Source of the DNA: an uncultured Porphyromonadaceae bacterium
Lineage (GTDB): Bacteria > Bacteroidota > Bacteroidia > Bacteroidales > Muribaculaceae
Direction of reading: 5' to 3'
DNA: 64,000 nt
Assembly (NCBI GenBank): GCA_946553045.1
Contig: CAMNRO010000003.1
Location: 83,817-147,816, forward strand
Both the position numbers and the translations under genes were made by a program. Of the stretch, positions 1 to 9,000 are shown piece after piece; position 1 is the first letter of the stretch, and every line of letters starts with the position of its first letter. The notes below the pieces were generated by a model. That model saw only the letters and a list, made by a program, of their open reading frames with translations. It was not told the DNA's origin and did not search any database.

Positions 1-58
1 ATAATATCGGTTTTGATGTTCAAAGATAGGCTGTACTCCTGAAACCGCTGTGTTAACT

Positions 59-541
59 TTATCCGTTCAAGGCCACAATGGTAATCAGGTCTATGAATAG
101 GTTGTAAAGCAGACCGGCCTCTACCCAAAACAGGAAATGTTTATGATCGAGGACGGCAATGCACAGCCCAATTATGGCAATCCAAGGACAGCCGGTTGTG
201 AGTATGAGCCATGCGAGGGCGCAAATACCAAGCACAGTGGCGGCGGTGGCGTGTATCTTGCCAATCATTTCTTCTCGGAATGCCGGGGCAGACGCTACAA
301 ATAGAGTGGCGGCCACGATAAAGAATGCCACAAACTGATAATTCTCCGGCGTGTTGTTCATCAGCGGCACAAGTGCGCACAAGCCTGTGAGCGATATGGC
401 CGTAGGAAATATCCATTTCTTTTCGGTCTTGTAGTAGGTGGCACTGATAGAGGCCGGAACACCAAGAGAGTTGATGTAGGCCGTGAGGTATAGGGTCATT
501 ATGAGGCACGACACCGATACTGCGATAAGTTCTAAAATCAT
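59..541 (-). CDS. Phage membrane protein of unknown function, holin candidate
   Basis: This 160-aa protein is mostly hydrophobic. About four membrane segments are visible: residues 1-25, roughly 45-60, 70-90 and 100-130, with a last amphipathic stretch near the C-terminus. It is the last gene seen on the minus-strand late transcription unit, after the fibre, reverse transcriptase and DUF4376-like genes, and starts 21 bp after the preceding gene. The position at the end of a late operon next to fibre genes would suit a holin or another lysis or superinfection membrane protein, but I recognise no family. The function is inference from position and topology only. Confidence 0.8.
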   Translation of the reverse strand: MILELIAVSVSCLIMTLYLTAYINSLGVPASISATYYKTEKKWIFPTAISLTGLCALVPLMNNTPENYQFVAFFIVAATLFVASAPAFREEMIGKIHATAATVLGICALAWLILTTGCPWIAIIGLCIAVLDHKHFLFWVEAGLLYNLFIDLITIVALNG

Positions 542-562
542 GATGTGATAATGATTGATTGG

Positions 563-1060
563 TTACTGTACTGTCTTGTATGCTTCCAAGTCGCCAAGCT
601 CGTTGATAGCCGTCCACTCCGCTTTGCTGACTGCGGTCTTGTGTGCAGCGATGCCGGCGGCGACTTCTCCGATTTGTTCAGGGGTGGTAAATGTGAACAC
701 CGACGGAATGCCCTCTGCCGACGAGCCAAGATTTATCTCGATAGGCAACTCCATGAAGCCGCCCTGCAAGCCGACAATGATGCCTGTAAGGTCGCTCTTG
801 CGCTCCTCGGTGTACTCGACTGTGAGGCCGTTCCATTTCAAGCCATAGCGTAGCTGAAACTCGCTCTCCTGTTTGATAGCGTTGATGATTGCCGTTTTGA
901 TTTCGTCGAGTGTTGGCCGGTGCGTGAAACGCTGTCGCCAATTCCAGCCTGTTTCCGAAGCTTCATCGTCCTTGCCGAAGCCGTAGATTATCTCCCATTT
1001 GTTGCGGCCGACTTTATAAAGCCCGTCCTGCCGCTTCGGGCTACCATAAACTTTTTCCAT
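563..1060 (-). CDS. DUF4376-like phage tail accessory protein
   Basis: This 165-aa protein has the pattern I associate with DUF4376-like proteins of Bacteroidetes phages. The N-terminal half is aromatic-rich with a W-N-W-R and F-T-H-R-P-T-L-D-E-I motif (about residues 40-55). A beta-rich middle follows (G-F-M-E-L-P-I-E-I), then an F-T-F-T-T-P-E-Q-I segment and a helix ending in a W-T-A-I stretch. Such proteins often lie beside tail-fibre genes and are thought to be fibre accessory or assembly proteins. It starts 8 bp after the reverse transcriptase stop, so it is probably co-transcribed with the DGR. It does not resemble the small helical DGR accessory protein Avd. Family assignment is from memory of the pattern, so moderate confidence. 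Confidence 0.7.
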   Translation of the reverse strand: MEKVYGSPKRQDGLYKVGRNKWEIIYGFGKDDEASETGWNWRQRFTHRPTLDEIKTAIINAIKQESEFQLRYGLKWNGLTVEYTEERKSDLTGIIVGLQGGFMELPIEINLGSSAEGIPSVFTFTTPEQIGEVAAGIAAHKTAVSKAEWTAINELGDLEAYKTVQ

Positions 1061-1068
1061 AGTGGTGC

Positions 1069-2781
1069 TTATTTAGTATAGGGTTGGATGTTGAGCTGTG
1101 AAAAGAGAGAGTTGAGTTCCTCGTCGGTCGGCGGTGTATGACCGAATTTCGTGGCAGATGTGAAATTGGCTTTTGGGTATTGTGTCGAGTAGTCCATTTC
1201 TATCGACATGAAGCATGGCAGTTCATTGTCTTTTTCAAGCTGTTCAAGTATGCTCCACAATTCACGGTCGCCGGTCCACATCTTGCGAAGTGCGCCACGA
1301 TATATGATTTGGCATAGATATTTGGGCTTGGGCTTTTGCACGAGGTCGGTGTTCAACCCCTTCAGGTCGGCATCCTGTAACCGACGTTGATATTCTTCGG
1401 TTTCTCGGCGAGGGATTAATTCTCTCTCGAAGTCAACGAGGATAAAGGGTTGTTTGTCTAATTCTCGCGGGCTTATCTTTGAGCCTTTAAAGTTCTTTTT
1501 GCCGTCGAGCGATGTCGGGGCGATTTTCAATTCTCCGAAGTCTTTCACTTTTCTCTTGTGTTTTAGTTTCTTGTATTCTTGTGGGGTAATTAGCTTTTTC
1601 AGTAAGTGGCGACAGTCTGCATGAGCGGCCATGCCGAAGAATGAGCCTATAAGTGACTGTCTGCGTTTGCGCGACTTCACTTCTTTTATCTTCCTGGCAA
1701 ACTTCTTTTTGGTGCGTTTCCTGATACGGGAGTACACTGCACGCTCCGGCTTGCTGTCATCAACGAAGGTGTTGTAGCCTAAATAGTCAATGCCGACTGT
1801 GAGCGGCCTGACTGCTTCGCTCGGTTTGATAGTCAGCTCTAACTCGTCAAGCAGAGATTTAAGATAGTCGCGCAGTTGCCACAACTCTTTTTTTGTCTTG
1901 GCTATGATTACTATGTCGTCGCAATAACGGTAGTAGTGATAGCGTATCTCTTTACCTTTGATTTTGACTTTGCCAGCACCTTTGACGGCAACATCGGCCT
2001 CTCCCTCAACCTCGATTTCGTGGTGGCTGACCTTTTCGCACATTTTGTGATCTACGTCGCTCAGGAATAAGTTGGCGAGGCACTGCGACGAGCGTAGACC
2101 TTTCGACAACCCACGAAGCAAAAGCGTTATGAAATTGTCGAGCATATTCAGGACTAAAATGTCGCTTATATACAGCCTGACTTTCCGTTTCATGCGCCAT
2201 TGTATTATATGGTCATAGAAGCCGAGAATATCGCATTGATAGAAATTCTGCATATTCTCTTGGTCGCATACTAAATCTTCTTCGATGATTTGATGAAGCC
2301 AGTGCATACCACGACCTTTAATGCTGGCCGCTGTGTTTTTAATGAGCGTTGGGTGTAGATGTCGCTCGACGGGTACCATTACGGCATGACAGCCGACACG
2401 GTGGTAGACATAAGGGCATTGGCACACCCTCACTTTTGGGCCGTCCGTTACGGTTATCTCGCGTATGTCGTCAGGTGTTATCCTGAACGAGCCGTTTTTC
2501 AGCTCCTGTTCAAGCCTCTTACAGTATTCGGCCTTTTTAGGCCACATATGTTTCCTTTGGCTCGCGTTCTCAAGGTGGCTTATCACATAGTCGAAACTTT
2601 CAGATATGTTGACCGGGTCGGCAATCTCGTTGATGAGGTTGTCGATTGGAAATACATCCTTGACAGGATTGTCGAGGGCTGTATCAATCATATATGGTAT
2701 TTTTTCTACGTTCATAAGGCCTTCAGGCGCTTCAGTTATGTTCCGGCTTTCTTCCTTGCGGAGAGGGTTGCCGAGGCTCAA
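1069..2781 (-). CDS. DGR reverse transcriptase with long C-terminal extension
   Basis: This 570-aa reverse transcriptase would copy the template repeat RNA into adenine-mutagenised cDNA for transfer into the fibre gene. Visible RT motifs in order are: S-I-K-G-R-G-M-H-W (motif 2, about 150); C-D-I-L-G-F-Y-D-H (motif 3, first catalytic Asp); G-L-S-K-G-L-R-S-S-Q (motif 4, with the SQ pair typical of DGR RTs); Y-R-Y-C-D-D-I-V (YxDD catalytic core); and G-I-D-Y-L-G-Y (motif 6/7). Motifs 4 and 5 are separated by a charged insert rich in Glu, Lys and Val. About 150 residues follow the thumb, including K-G-S-K-I-S-P-R-E-L-D and a beta-rich segment that could be a nucleic-acid-binding domain. DGR RTs are usually 300-450 aa, so this one is long. 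A second in-frame Met near residue 23 is an alternative start. No avd gene is seen between the fibre gene and the RT. Confidence 0.95.
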   Translation of the reverse strand: MSLGNPLRKEESRNITEAPEGLMNVEKIPYMIDTALDNPVKDVFPIDNLINEIADPVNISESFDYVISHLENASQRKHMWPKKAEYCKRLEQELKNGSFRITPDDIREITVTDGPKVRVCQCPYVYHRVGCHAVMVPVERHLHPTLIKNTAASIKGRGMHWLHQIIEEDLVCDQENMQNFYQCDILGFYDHIIQWRMKRKVRLYISDILVLNMLDNFITLLLRGLSKGLRSSQCLANLFLSDVDHKMCEKVSHHEIEVEGEADVAVKGAGKVKIKGKEIRYHYYRYCDDIVIIAKTKKELWQLRDYLKSLLDELELTIKPSEAVRPLTVGIDYLGYNTFVDDSKPERAVYSRIRKRTKKKFARKIKEVKSRKRRQSLIGSFFGMAAHADCRHLLKKLITPQEYKKLKHKRKVKDFGELKIAPTSLDGKKNFKGSKISPRELDKQPFILVDFERELIPRRETEEYQRRLQDADLKGLNTDLVQKPKPKYLCQIIYRGALRKMWTGDRELWSILEQLEKDNELPCFMSIEMDYSTQYPKANFTSATKFGHTPPTDEELNSLFSQLNIQPYTK

Positions 2782-2870
2782 GTCCCTCGCAGATTGCGTC
2801 GCCCAACTCGTGAGCTTTGCAGGGTCATACGATTATATAGTCCAAAGGGGCATTTGATTTGCGCATTAAT

Positions 2871-2984
2871 GTGAGCCGCGCGCCGTTGTTCGTGTTCGAG
2901 TTCGAAGAAACGTTGTTCGCGTTCGAGTAAACGAGACCGCCATTCGCATTCGCAGAGTTGTTCGCACGACCAACGACACGGCAC
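2871..2984 (-). repeat. DGR template repeat (TR)
   Basis: This 114-bp sequence matches 3151-3264 inside the fibre gene with 95 identical positions. Of the 19 differences, 17 sit where the TR has A on the minus strand (T on plus); the other two are the adjacent pair 2975-2976 at the 5' end of the TR. The TR holds 25 adenines on that strand, 17 of which are changed in the variable copy. In the frame of the fibre gene the TR contains 11 AAC/AAT codons (pairs and singles separated by Ala, Ser, Gly or Thr), the codon bias expected of DGR templates because AAY mutates to many residues but not to stops. The 13-base run GAGCCGCGCGCCG (plus strand, 2873-2885) at the TR 3' end lacks A and is unchanged in both copies, as expected for the IMH-like end. 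Confidence 0.97.
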
Positions 2985-3065
2985 CGGGGACTTTCTACCT
3001 TTTTCGCCTACGCTTTCGCGTGACGTATTACGTTAAACTTTTAGTTACTTATCTCTGGGTAATGA

Positions 3066-3090
3066 CCCCGACCGCTTGACGCGGCCGGGG
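3066..3090 (-). promoter_or_regulatory. GC-rich hairpin downstream of the variable repeat, candidate DGR cruciform
   Basis: Plus-strand ccccgaccgc (3066-3075) pairs with gcggccgggg (3081-3090) across a 5-base loop, with one A/C mismatch. It begins 9 bp past the fibre stop codon and about 60 bp past the 3' end of the variable repeat. Studied DGRs need a GC-rich hairpin or cruciform shortly downstream of the variable repeat for efficient target recognition. No T-run follows on the minus strand, which argues against a simple Rho-independent terminator, though a terminator remains possible. Confidence 0.55.
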
Positions 3091-3098
3091 AATAATAG

Positions 3099-6000
3099 TT
3101 ATGTTGCTTCATTTTCGTCCTCATCGTCAAAGATGATTTCTCCACTGAAGGCGAGCCGCGCGCCGACGTACGTGTACGAGTGCGAAGAAACGTAGCTCGC
3201 GACCGAGTAAACGAGACCGCCATGCGCAACCGCAGAGCCGCCCGCACGACCAACAGCACGGCACTTAGCATGGGTATACCAAGCTCCGTCGGAATAGTTC
3301 TTATTCCATGCAGAGTTGTCACTCGTCATTTTGGCCGGAACGTAATCCATGAAGCGGCCGTAGCGCACTCGACCTATACAATAGCCACTCTGCGACGATA
3401 TGTTTACGCCCTGAACCTCACGCTCGGTATCGGTCTGCCTGTTGTAGATATGCCAACGTGCGTCAACGGGATAAGAGCTGTCGCCGTCAGTCGGATACTT
3501 GTCTGCTTTCCATTTCTTGAACGAAGGAACATTGACAGCAACGTGCGCCATCCACTCGTAGTTACAAGCCACGAAGTTTTGAATACCAAACATAAGGTTG
3601 CCTACACCCGAAGCTGTGTTTACGAGTGTACGGTTACCCCATGCGTTGATGTTCTTGCCGTTGATTGTTTGTGCGCCACAAGTGTAACCGGCACCGCAAC
3701 CACGGCCACATATCGCCTGAATATCGCGGTTGCCGACAAGCTCCATGATTATGTTGGCAAGGTCTTTCGACTGTTCGTAGCTGATACTGTGGAAGCCCTT
3801 GCCTCGCATTTCACACATATTGATGAAGTCGAGATATGTGCGGTGCATTCCTGTCGGTGCGTTCAGATTGGTTACGTTGCCCTCTGCGTCATACGTCCAT
3901 GCCGATGAGCTTCCCGATGCACCGTCGCCGACTTGCGCTTTTGCGCCGGAGATTGAACGGGGTCGGCCGAGTGCGTCAATGCTCAAGCCGTAGATGCCTA
4001 CAAGGCTCTGCTTTGCGAACACCCAATCAGGTTCAATAGCTTCAATGGCCGCGCTGTCGACAGCGATTGCTTCCTGTGCGTCGCTGCCGCTCTGCGATGT
4101 GAACATGAACGTGACTGCGCCGGCCGGCACGTCGGTGAAGATATAATCTTCTCCGGCGATGAAGTCAAACTGCGAATTGCTCACGGCCATTTTGAAGATT
4201 GATATGATTTTACCGCTCGCGTCGAGGAATACACAGCCCAGGTCTTCATTGTTGATACCCGGCCAGCGTACTTGCTTCATGCCCTGTACGTCGATTTGGT
4301 AGACGTTCATGTTGGCGTTGAGGCTGGTGGTCGGAGTATCTCCTACCGACATTGCCGAAACAACGAGGGCGGCATTGGCTTCTACAAGTAGGTTAGTGAG
4401 CTTGCTTCGGTTGATTTTCTCCCATGTGGCAATAGGACGGTCTTTGCAGATAGAACGGAAACCATATTTTTCTTGGTTCTTGTAGTCGTTCACGCCCTTA
4501 TACCAATGGTTAGGTATCGTCTTGAAGAAGTCGTAGCCCATGCCGGAGCTATCCGTAAGGTCGACGCTCGTACCGTCGGCGAGGAGGTTGTAATCCTCGT
4601 TGCCGAGCTTGACGCAGTGCATTACATTGTTCACAAAGTTGCCGCGACATGGCTTGCTCAATTTCTCCAAAGCGGCGAAGTGGCCGCTCGGTACATAGTC
4701 GTTGCCGAATTTGTAACCGGTCTTGTTGTCAAGATTGGTTATGTTCTCACATTCATTCTCAAGGTCGGAATATACGACCATTGAATACTGCGAGTTATGG
4801 AGGGTTAACTGAGGGAAGTATGAGGCGAAGCCATTGAGAGTATCTTCCTCAATCAAATCTTCCATAATCCAACGACCCGTCAAGCCTGAGCAGCGTCCTG
4901 TTTCCTCGTAGGCTGCGCCGGTGGAGTCGAGGCCGATTGCACCACTGCGTTGCAGGGCGGTGAGGATTGACGACGGTGCTGTGATGTTCACGTTAGGTAG
5001 TCGGATATAGCGAATATTCGATGATGTAACGAGGCCGTTAATCAGCGTCATGGGGTCAATGTTCGGGCAGTTGTCAAGCATTAGACGACTTACATTAGCC
5101 ATACTTGCGATTGTAAGGCCACCGGGGTACGTCAGGGCTGGCAAGTTCACGAGGTCGAGGCGTGTTACAGTGCCGGGCAGCTCAAGGGTGTTGATAGGCG
5201 ACGTTTCTGCTACCTGAAATTCGCTCAACTGTGTGCCACCGGCCAACAGTTGCTCCAATCGCGGACACTTGGAAGCGTCAACACTTGTTGCGAGGGTGTT
5301 GCGAATATCAAGCACTTGCAGGAACGGAAGCTCCGACAGTGCAAACTGCGTGAGCGGATTGTAGCCGATAGTGTACTGCTTGTAGTTCTCGCCGCCGACG
5401 ATTATCTTCTCGGCAAGTTTCATCACGGAGAAGTCGAAGTTATCCGACAGCGATACGTCGACAAATTCTATCTCCCTGATGCGGTCAGCCTGATAGATAT
5501 ACAGGAGTGCGCCCTGCTGGTGCGAGAAGTTTCTAAAGATGTATTCCTCGCCTTCTTCAAGGTACACAGCACCGTCGGCCGACAGTGAGCCGGACGAGTC
5601 ATTGCCCATGCCGAAGTAACCGCTCTTGGCTGCGATTATGCGGATTGCAGCGTTATCACCACAGGCAATACGGCCTGATAGCACTCCCGTAAAGAAGCCG
5701 CCTGTCTTATAGAAGCCGTCGCGGAAACGCCAACGCTGTTCGATGAATTGAGCGATAGCGGCGAGGCCGAGGCCTTGAAGCGCGTAGAAATATAGTGCGT
5801 CCGAGGTCGCGGTGTACTGTATATATTTGCGGATGCCGTCGTAGCTCGATACTACTTTCGGCCATTTTTTGAGGTGTTGGTCGATGAAGTAGTATTTAGC
5901 ACCTTCAGGAGAGAACGGATTGATTGTTCTGCCGTCAGGCAAAGTTACCTGAACGGCTCGCATAGCGGCAACCGTCTTTTGGTATTCAATCTCTCCGCCA

Positions 6001-9000
6001 TTGTCGTCAACCTTGATTGTTTTGGCCGCGAAGTAACCGCGCCAAGGTACTGCGCCCCAACCGGCCCACGGATTGACATAGCCGGTGGCTTCGTCACTCG
6101 GTTTGGTCGGGTCGGCTTCGGGCTGGCCTGTGTCGCCGCCGTCGTTGTCCGACATATACGCGCCGTCGATGTCATACTTTTTGTTGGCATTCTGCACTAC
6201 GGGCTGACGTGTCAACACGAAATCACAGTTGAAGCCGGTGGGCGATGTCGCTCCCTCTTTGTCGGGGTCATAAACGCCGCCGACAACATTATGCCCTTCA
6301 AGCAAGAAGTGCATGGGCTGGTGGTTCTTCGATAGCGAGTCAAACTCGTTTTGATAGTCAGCGTCGGCAAGATACACCATGTCGGCGCGGACGTTGCGGA
6401 ATTTGTAGGCGTTGTTGCTCCAACGCTCCACCCATTCATCCTGATGCTTTGCATAGTCGCAGTAGTCGCATAGACGTAGCTGAACATACAGCTCGAACGG
6501 AACGACACGACCCATAGCCAAATCGGCCTGTAATGCGTCGTTGTCAACCATACATTCAAAGTAGTATGTCCATGCAGGAAATTCTTCGCCTGTAACGCCG
6601 GAACTTGATTTATCAATGAGCTTCTGCACCCACTTTGCGATGTTCTTTGACGGCCTCATCATATCTTCGATTGAAGACACTCCTTGCCACCAATCAAAGC
6701 CCTCATAGGTCAGCAACTCGAAGCCGCCAACAGGGTTAAGAACGTCGCCGGTTATAGTGCGTGTTTTTGCTCCTGTCCATATCCATGAGCCGGTGGTGTT
6801 CTTCCACTCGCCGCCTTGATAGCGCATGAAACGATAGTTACGGCTGCAATACGGATAGAGAAGATACGGCATACCCGTGTCGAGTCCTTCCATAGTTTTG
6901 AAGCGGGCTTCCATTTGGTCAAGCGTTTCTCCCGGATTACCACATACCCAGTTGAAGACTTCATCTTGGAAATTAAGACAGCCCTTGTTATAGCCGGGTA
7001 CGTCTTTGAAGCCGAGTGCTACCTGTTCGCCCTTGTCCTCTTTCCAATTACCTTTGGCTTCAAACCACACGTTTTGCAGGGTGTCGCTGTTGGAACGGAA
7101 CACGGCGATTGGGTGATTGGCCGTCGAGTGGTTCATCTGCAAACCGCTCAAATGCACGTCGCCTTTATCCCATGTGCCGTCATAGCAACGCTGCGCCGGT
7201 GTAAGGAAGTCGTCGCCGAGGGCGCGATATGTCGCGTTTACCATATCGCACACTGAACAGTCGTTGGCACCGCCAGAGTTGGAGTAATCGACTTTGATTG
7301 TGATAACGTCGACCGGGATAGAGTTCTCGGTAACGCGGATTTTCTTCATCGCGAAAAGCGCATAGGTTGTCAGTGCATCCTCGTTGGTGTAGTCGGGATA
7401 GAGCGGTATAACCTCGGTTGCTTTCTTGATGTAGATACGGTAGTTCTTCTTGGGACGCTTGGCCGATGTCGTACCCTGACGGCGTATTTCACAGTTGACA
7501 GCCTTGAACGACCGCCACGGCATTGTCGGGTGGTAGTAGTAGACAGTCATTTTGAATTTGTCCGATGTCGAAGTACCGTCGTCGTCTACACCCTTGCCGA
7601 AGTCGAATTGATTGTGAACATCGTCGTCTGCCACAAAGATACAGTAAGGCATACCTTGTGTGAACAGGAGCGGTGCGCTTGGGCGCATTGAGGTTGTCCC
7701 CTCGGCATTCTGCGACACAAGAACGTTCTCGCGGTTAAACTCTGCTATCATCGCGTCGGTGTCGGTCTGCTTTACGATGTAATTGCGGAATGCCTGGCTC
7801 CAATCGTAGTAGCTTTGATACGCCAGCATATAGTAGAGATATAGGTCGCCCTCGGTGCCGTCCATTGTTACATTCTTCATGTTCAACAGGCGACTGCCGC
7901 CGGGGTTATAGCCTATCGAGCCGACAAGCTCACCGTCGAGGTACATACGCATGGTGGCCCACTCCGTACCATTGCGGTTAATAGAGATTGTTGACGGCTC
8001 TACAACAACTGCTACGGTGTGCATTTCTCCGCAAGGGAAACGACGCTCGATAAGAGCCGGGGAGCCGGACTTGCATTGTAAGCCGACTTTGTTGCCCTTG
8101 ATAAAGAAGCCTGCGCCGTTGTCGGGGTCGACACATTTCAGGAGCATAGCGTCTGCGTCCTTGATATTGTTGGTCGCAAACATTGTCTGATACACCATGC
8201 CGGTTGCCTCGATTGTACGCGAGGAGAAAGGCGCATGATTTTTCTCTGCCGTAACATTCTCTGCTATTCGCAGTGCGTTTTGACCGAGATAATTCACAAA
8301 GCCGTTGCTACTCCAATTCGCGCCGTGAACGACTATGCGATAGTTGCCGACAACAATCTCGTGCGACGGCTCGGAGTTGCTGCGGCCGGAGAAGTCGAAG
8401 TGATAAAGTGCGCCGTCCATGAGCGCGGCGTCAATGGCTGAACCTTTCACAGTCAGGGTTACAGTACCCGATGTGGCAAGAACATTGTCGCCGTCGTAGG
8501 CTTCTGCTTTGATGCTGATTTTATCGCTTCCGTCGCTCTGGTAACCTGAAACTTGCATTTCGGCTGTTTCGATTTGGTTTGCGCCAAGCTCGTAACGGCC
8601 GAGCACTCGGTCGTCAGCTTTCAGTGCGACGTTGGTTGTCAGCATTTGAGGATTGGGGTTGTACGCTGCGACTTCAACCTTTACGCGGTCGTAAAGGCGC
8701 ACAGTGCCGTCGCCCGTGTCATTGTAGCGCAGTGCAACAACAGGCACACTGCTGTTGGGGTCGATACACATCACAGCGGTGTAAATGGTGTTGCCGGTTA
8801 CTCCTGAAGCAACGTCTTTGCCGTGTATGCGCACAGGATATGCGCCGTGCTGCATTCTCTCACCGCCGCCGAAAAGGTTGGTCGGGTTGAACTGCGCACT
8901 GTTGCTGTATGCGTCGAAGTGCGTGGGGGGTGTTGCTGTGAGCGGCTTCCATGCACCTTCCCACCAAATTTCAACGAATGCCTGAATACCTTTCTCGCTG

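Larger units (their letters stand above)
2782..3098 (-). ncRNA. Non-coding DGR RNA region: template repeat plus spacer
   Basis: No gene is seen in these 317 bases. Read on the minus strand it holds, in order, a GC-rich hairpin just after the fibre stop, about 80 bases of unassigned sequence, the template repeat (2984 down to 2871) and an 89-base spacer up to the RT start. In studied DGRs the TR-spacer RNA is both template and primer for the RT, and the order fibre gene, TR, RT is a known DGR layout. RNA ends are not visible in the sequence, so the limits given are simply the intergenic borders. Confidence 0.75.

Noticed and set aside
563..1060. The gene next to the RT as an Avd accessory protein
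   Set aside because: It is on the far side of the RT, longer than Avd and beta-rich with a DUF4376-like pattern, whereas Avd is a small four-helix protein.
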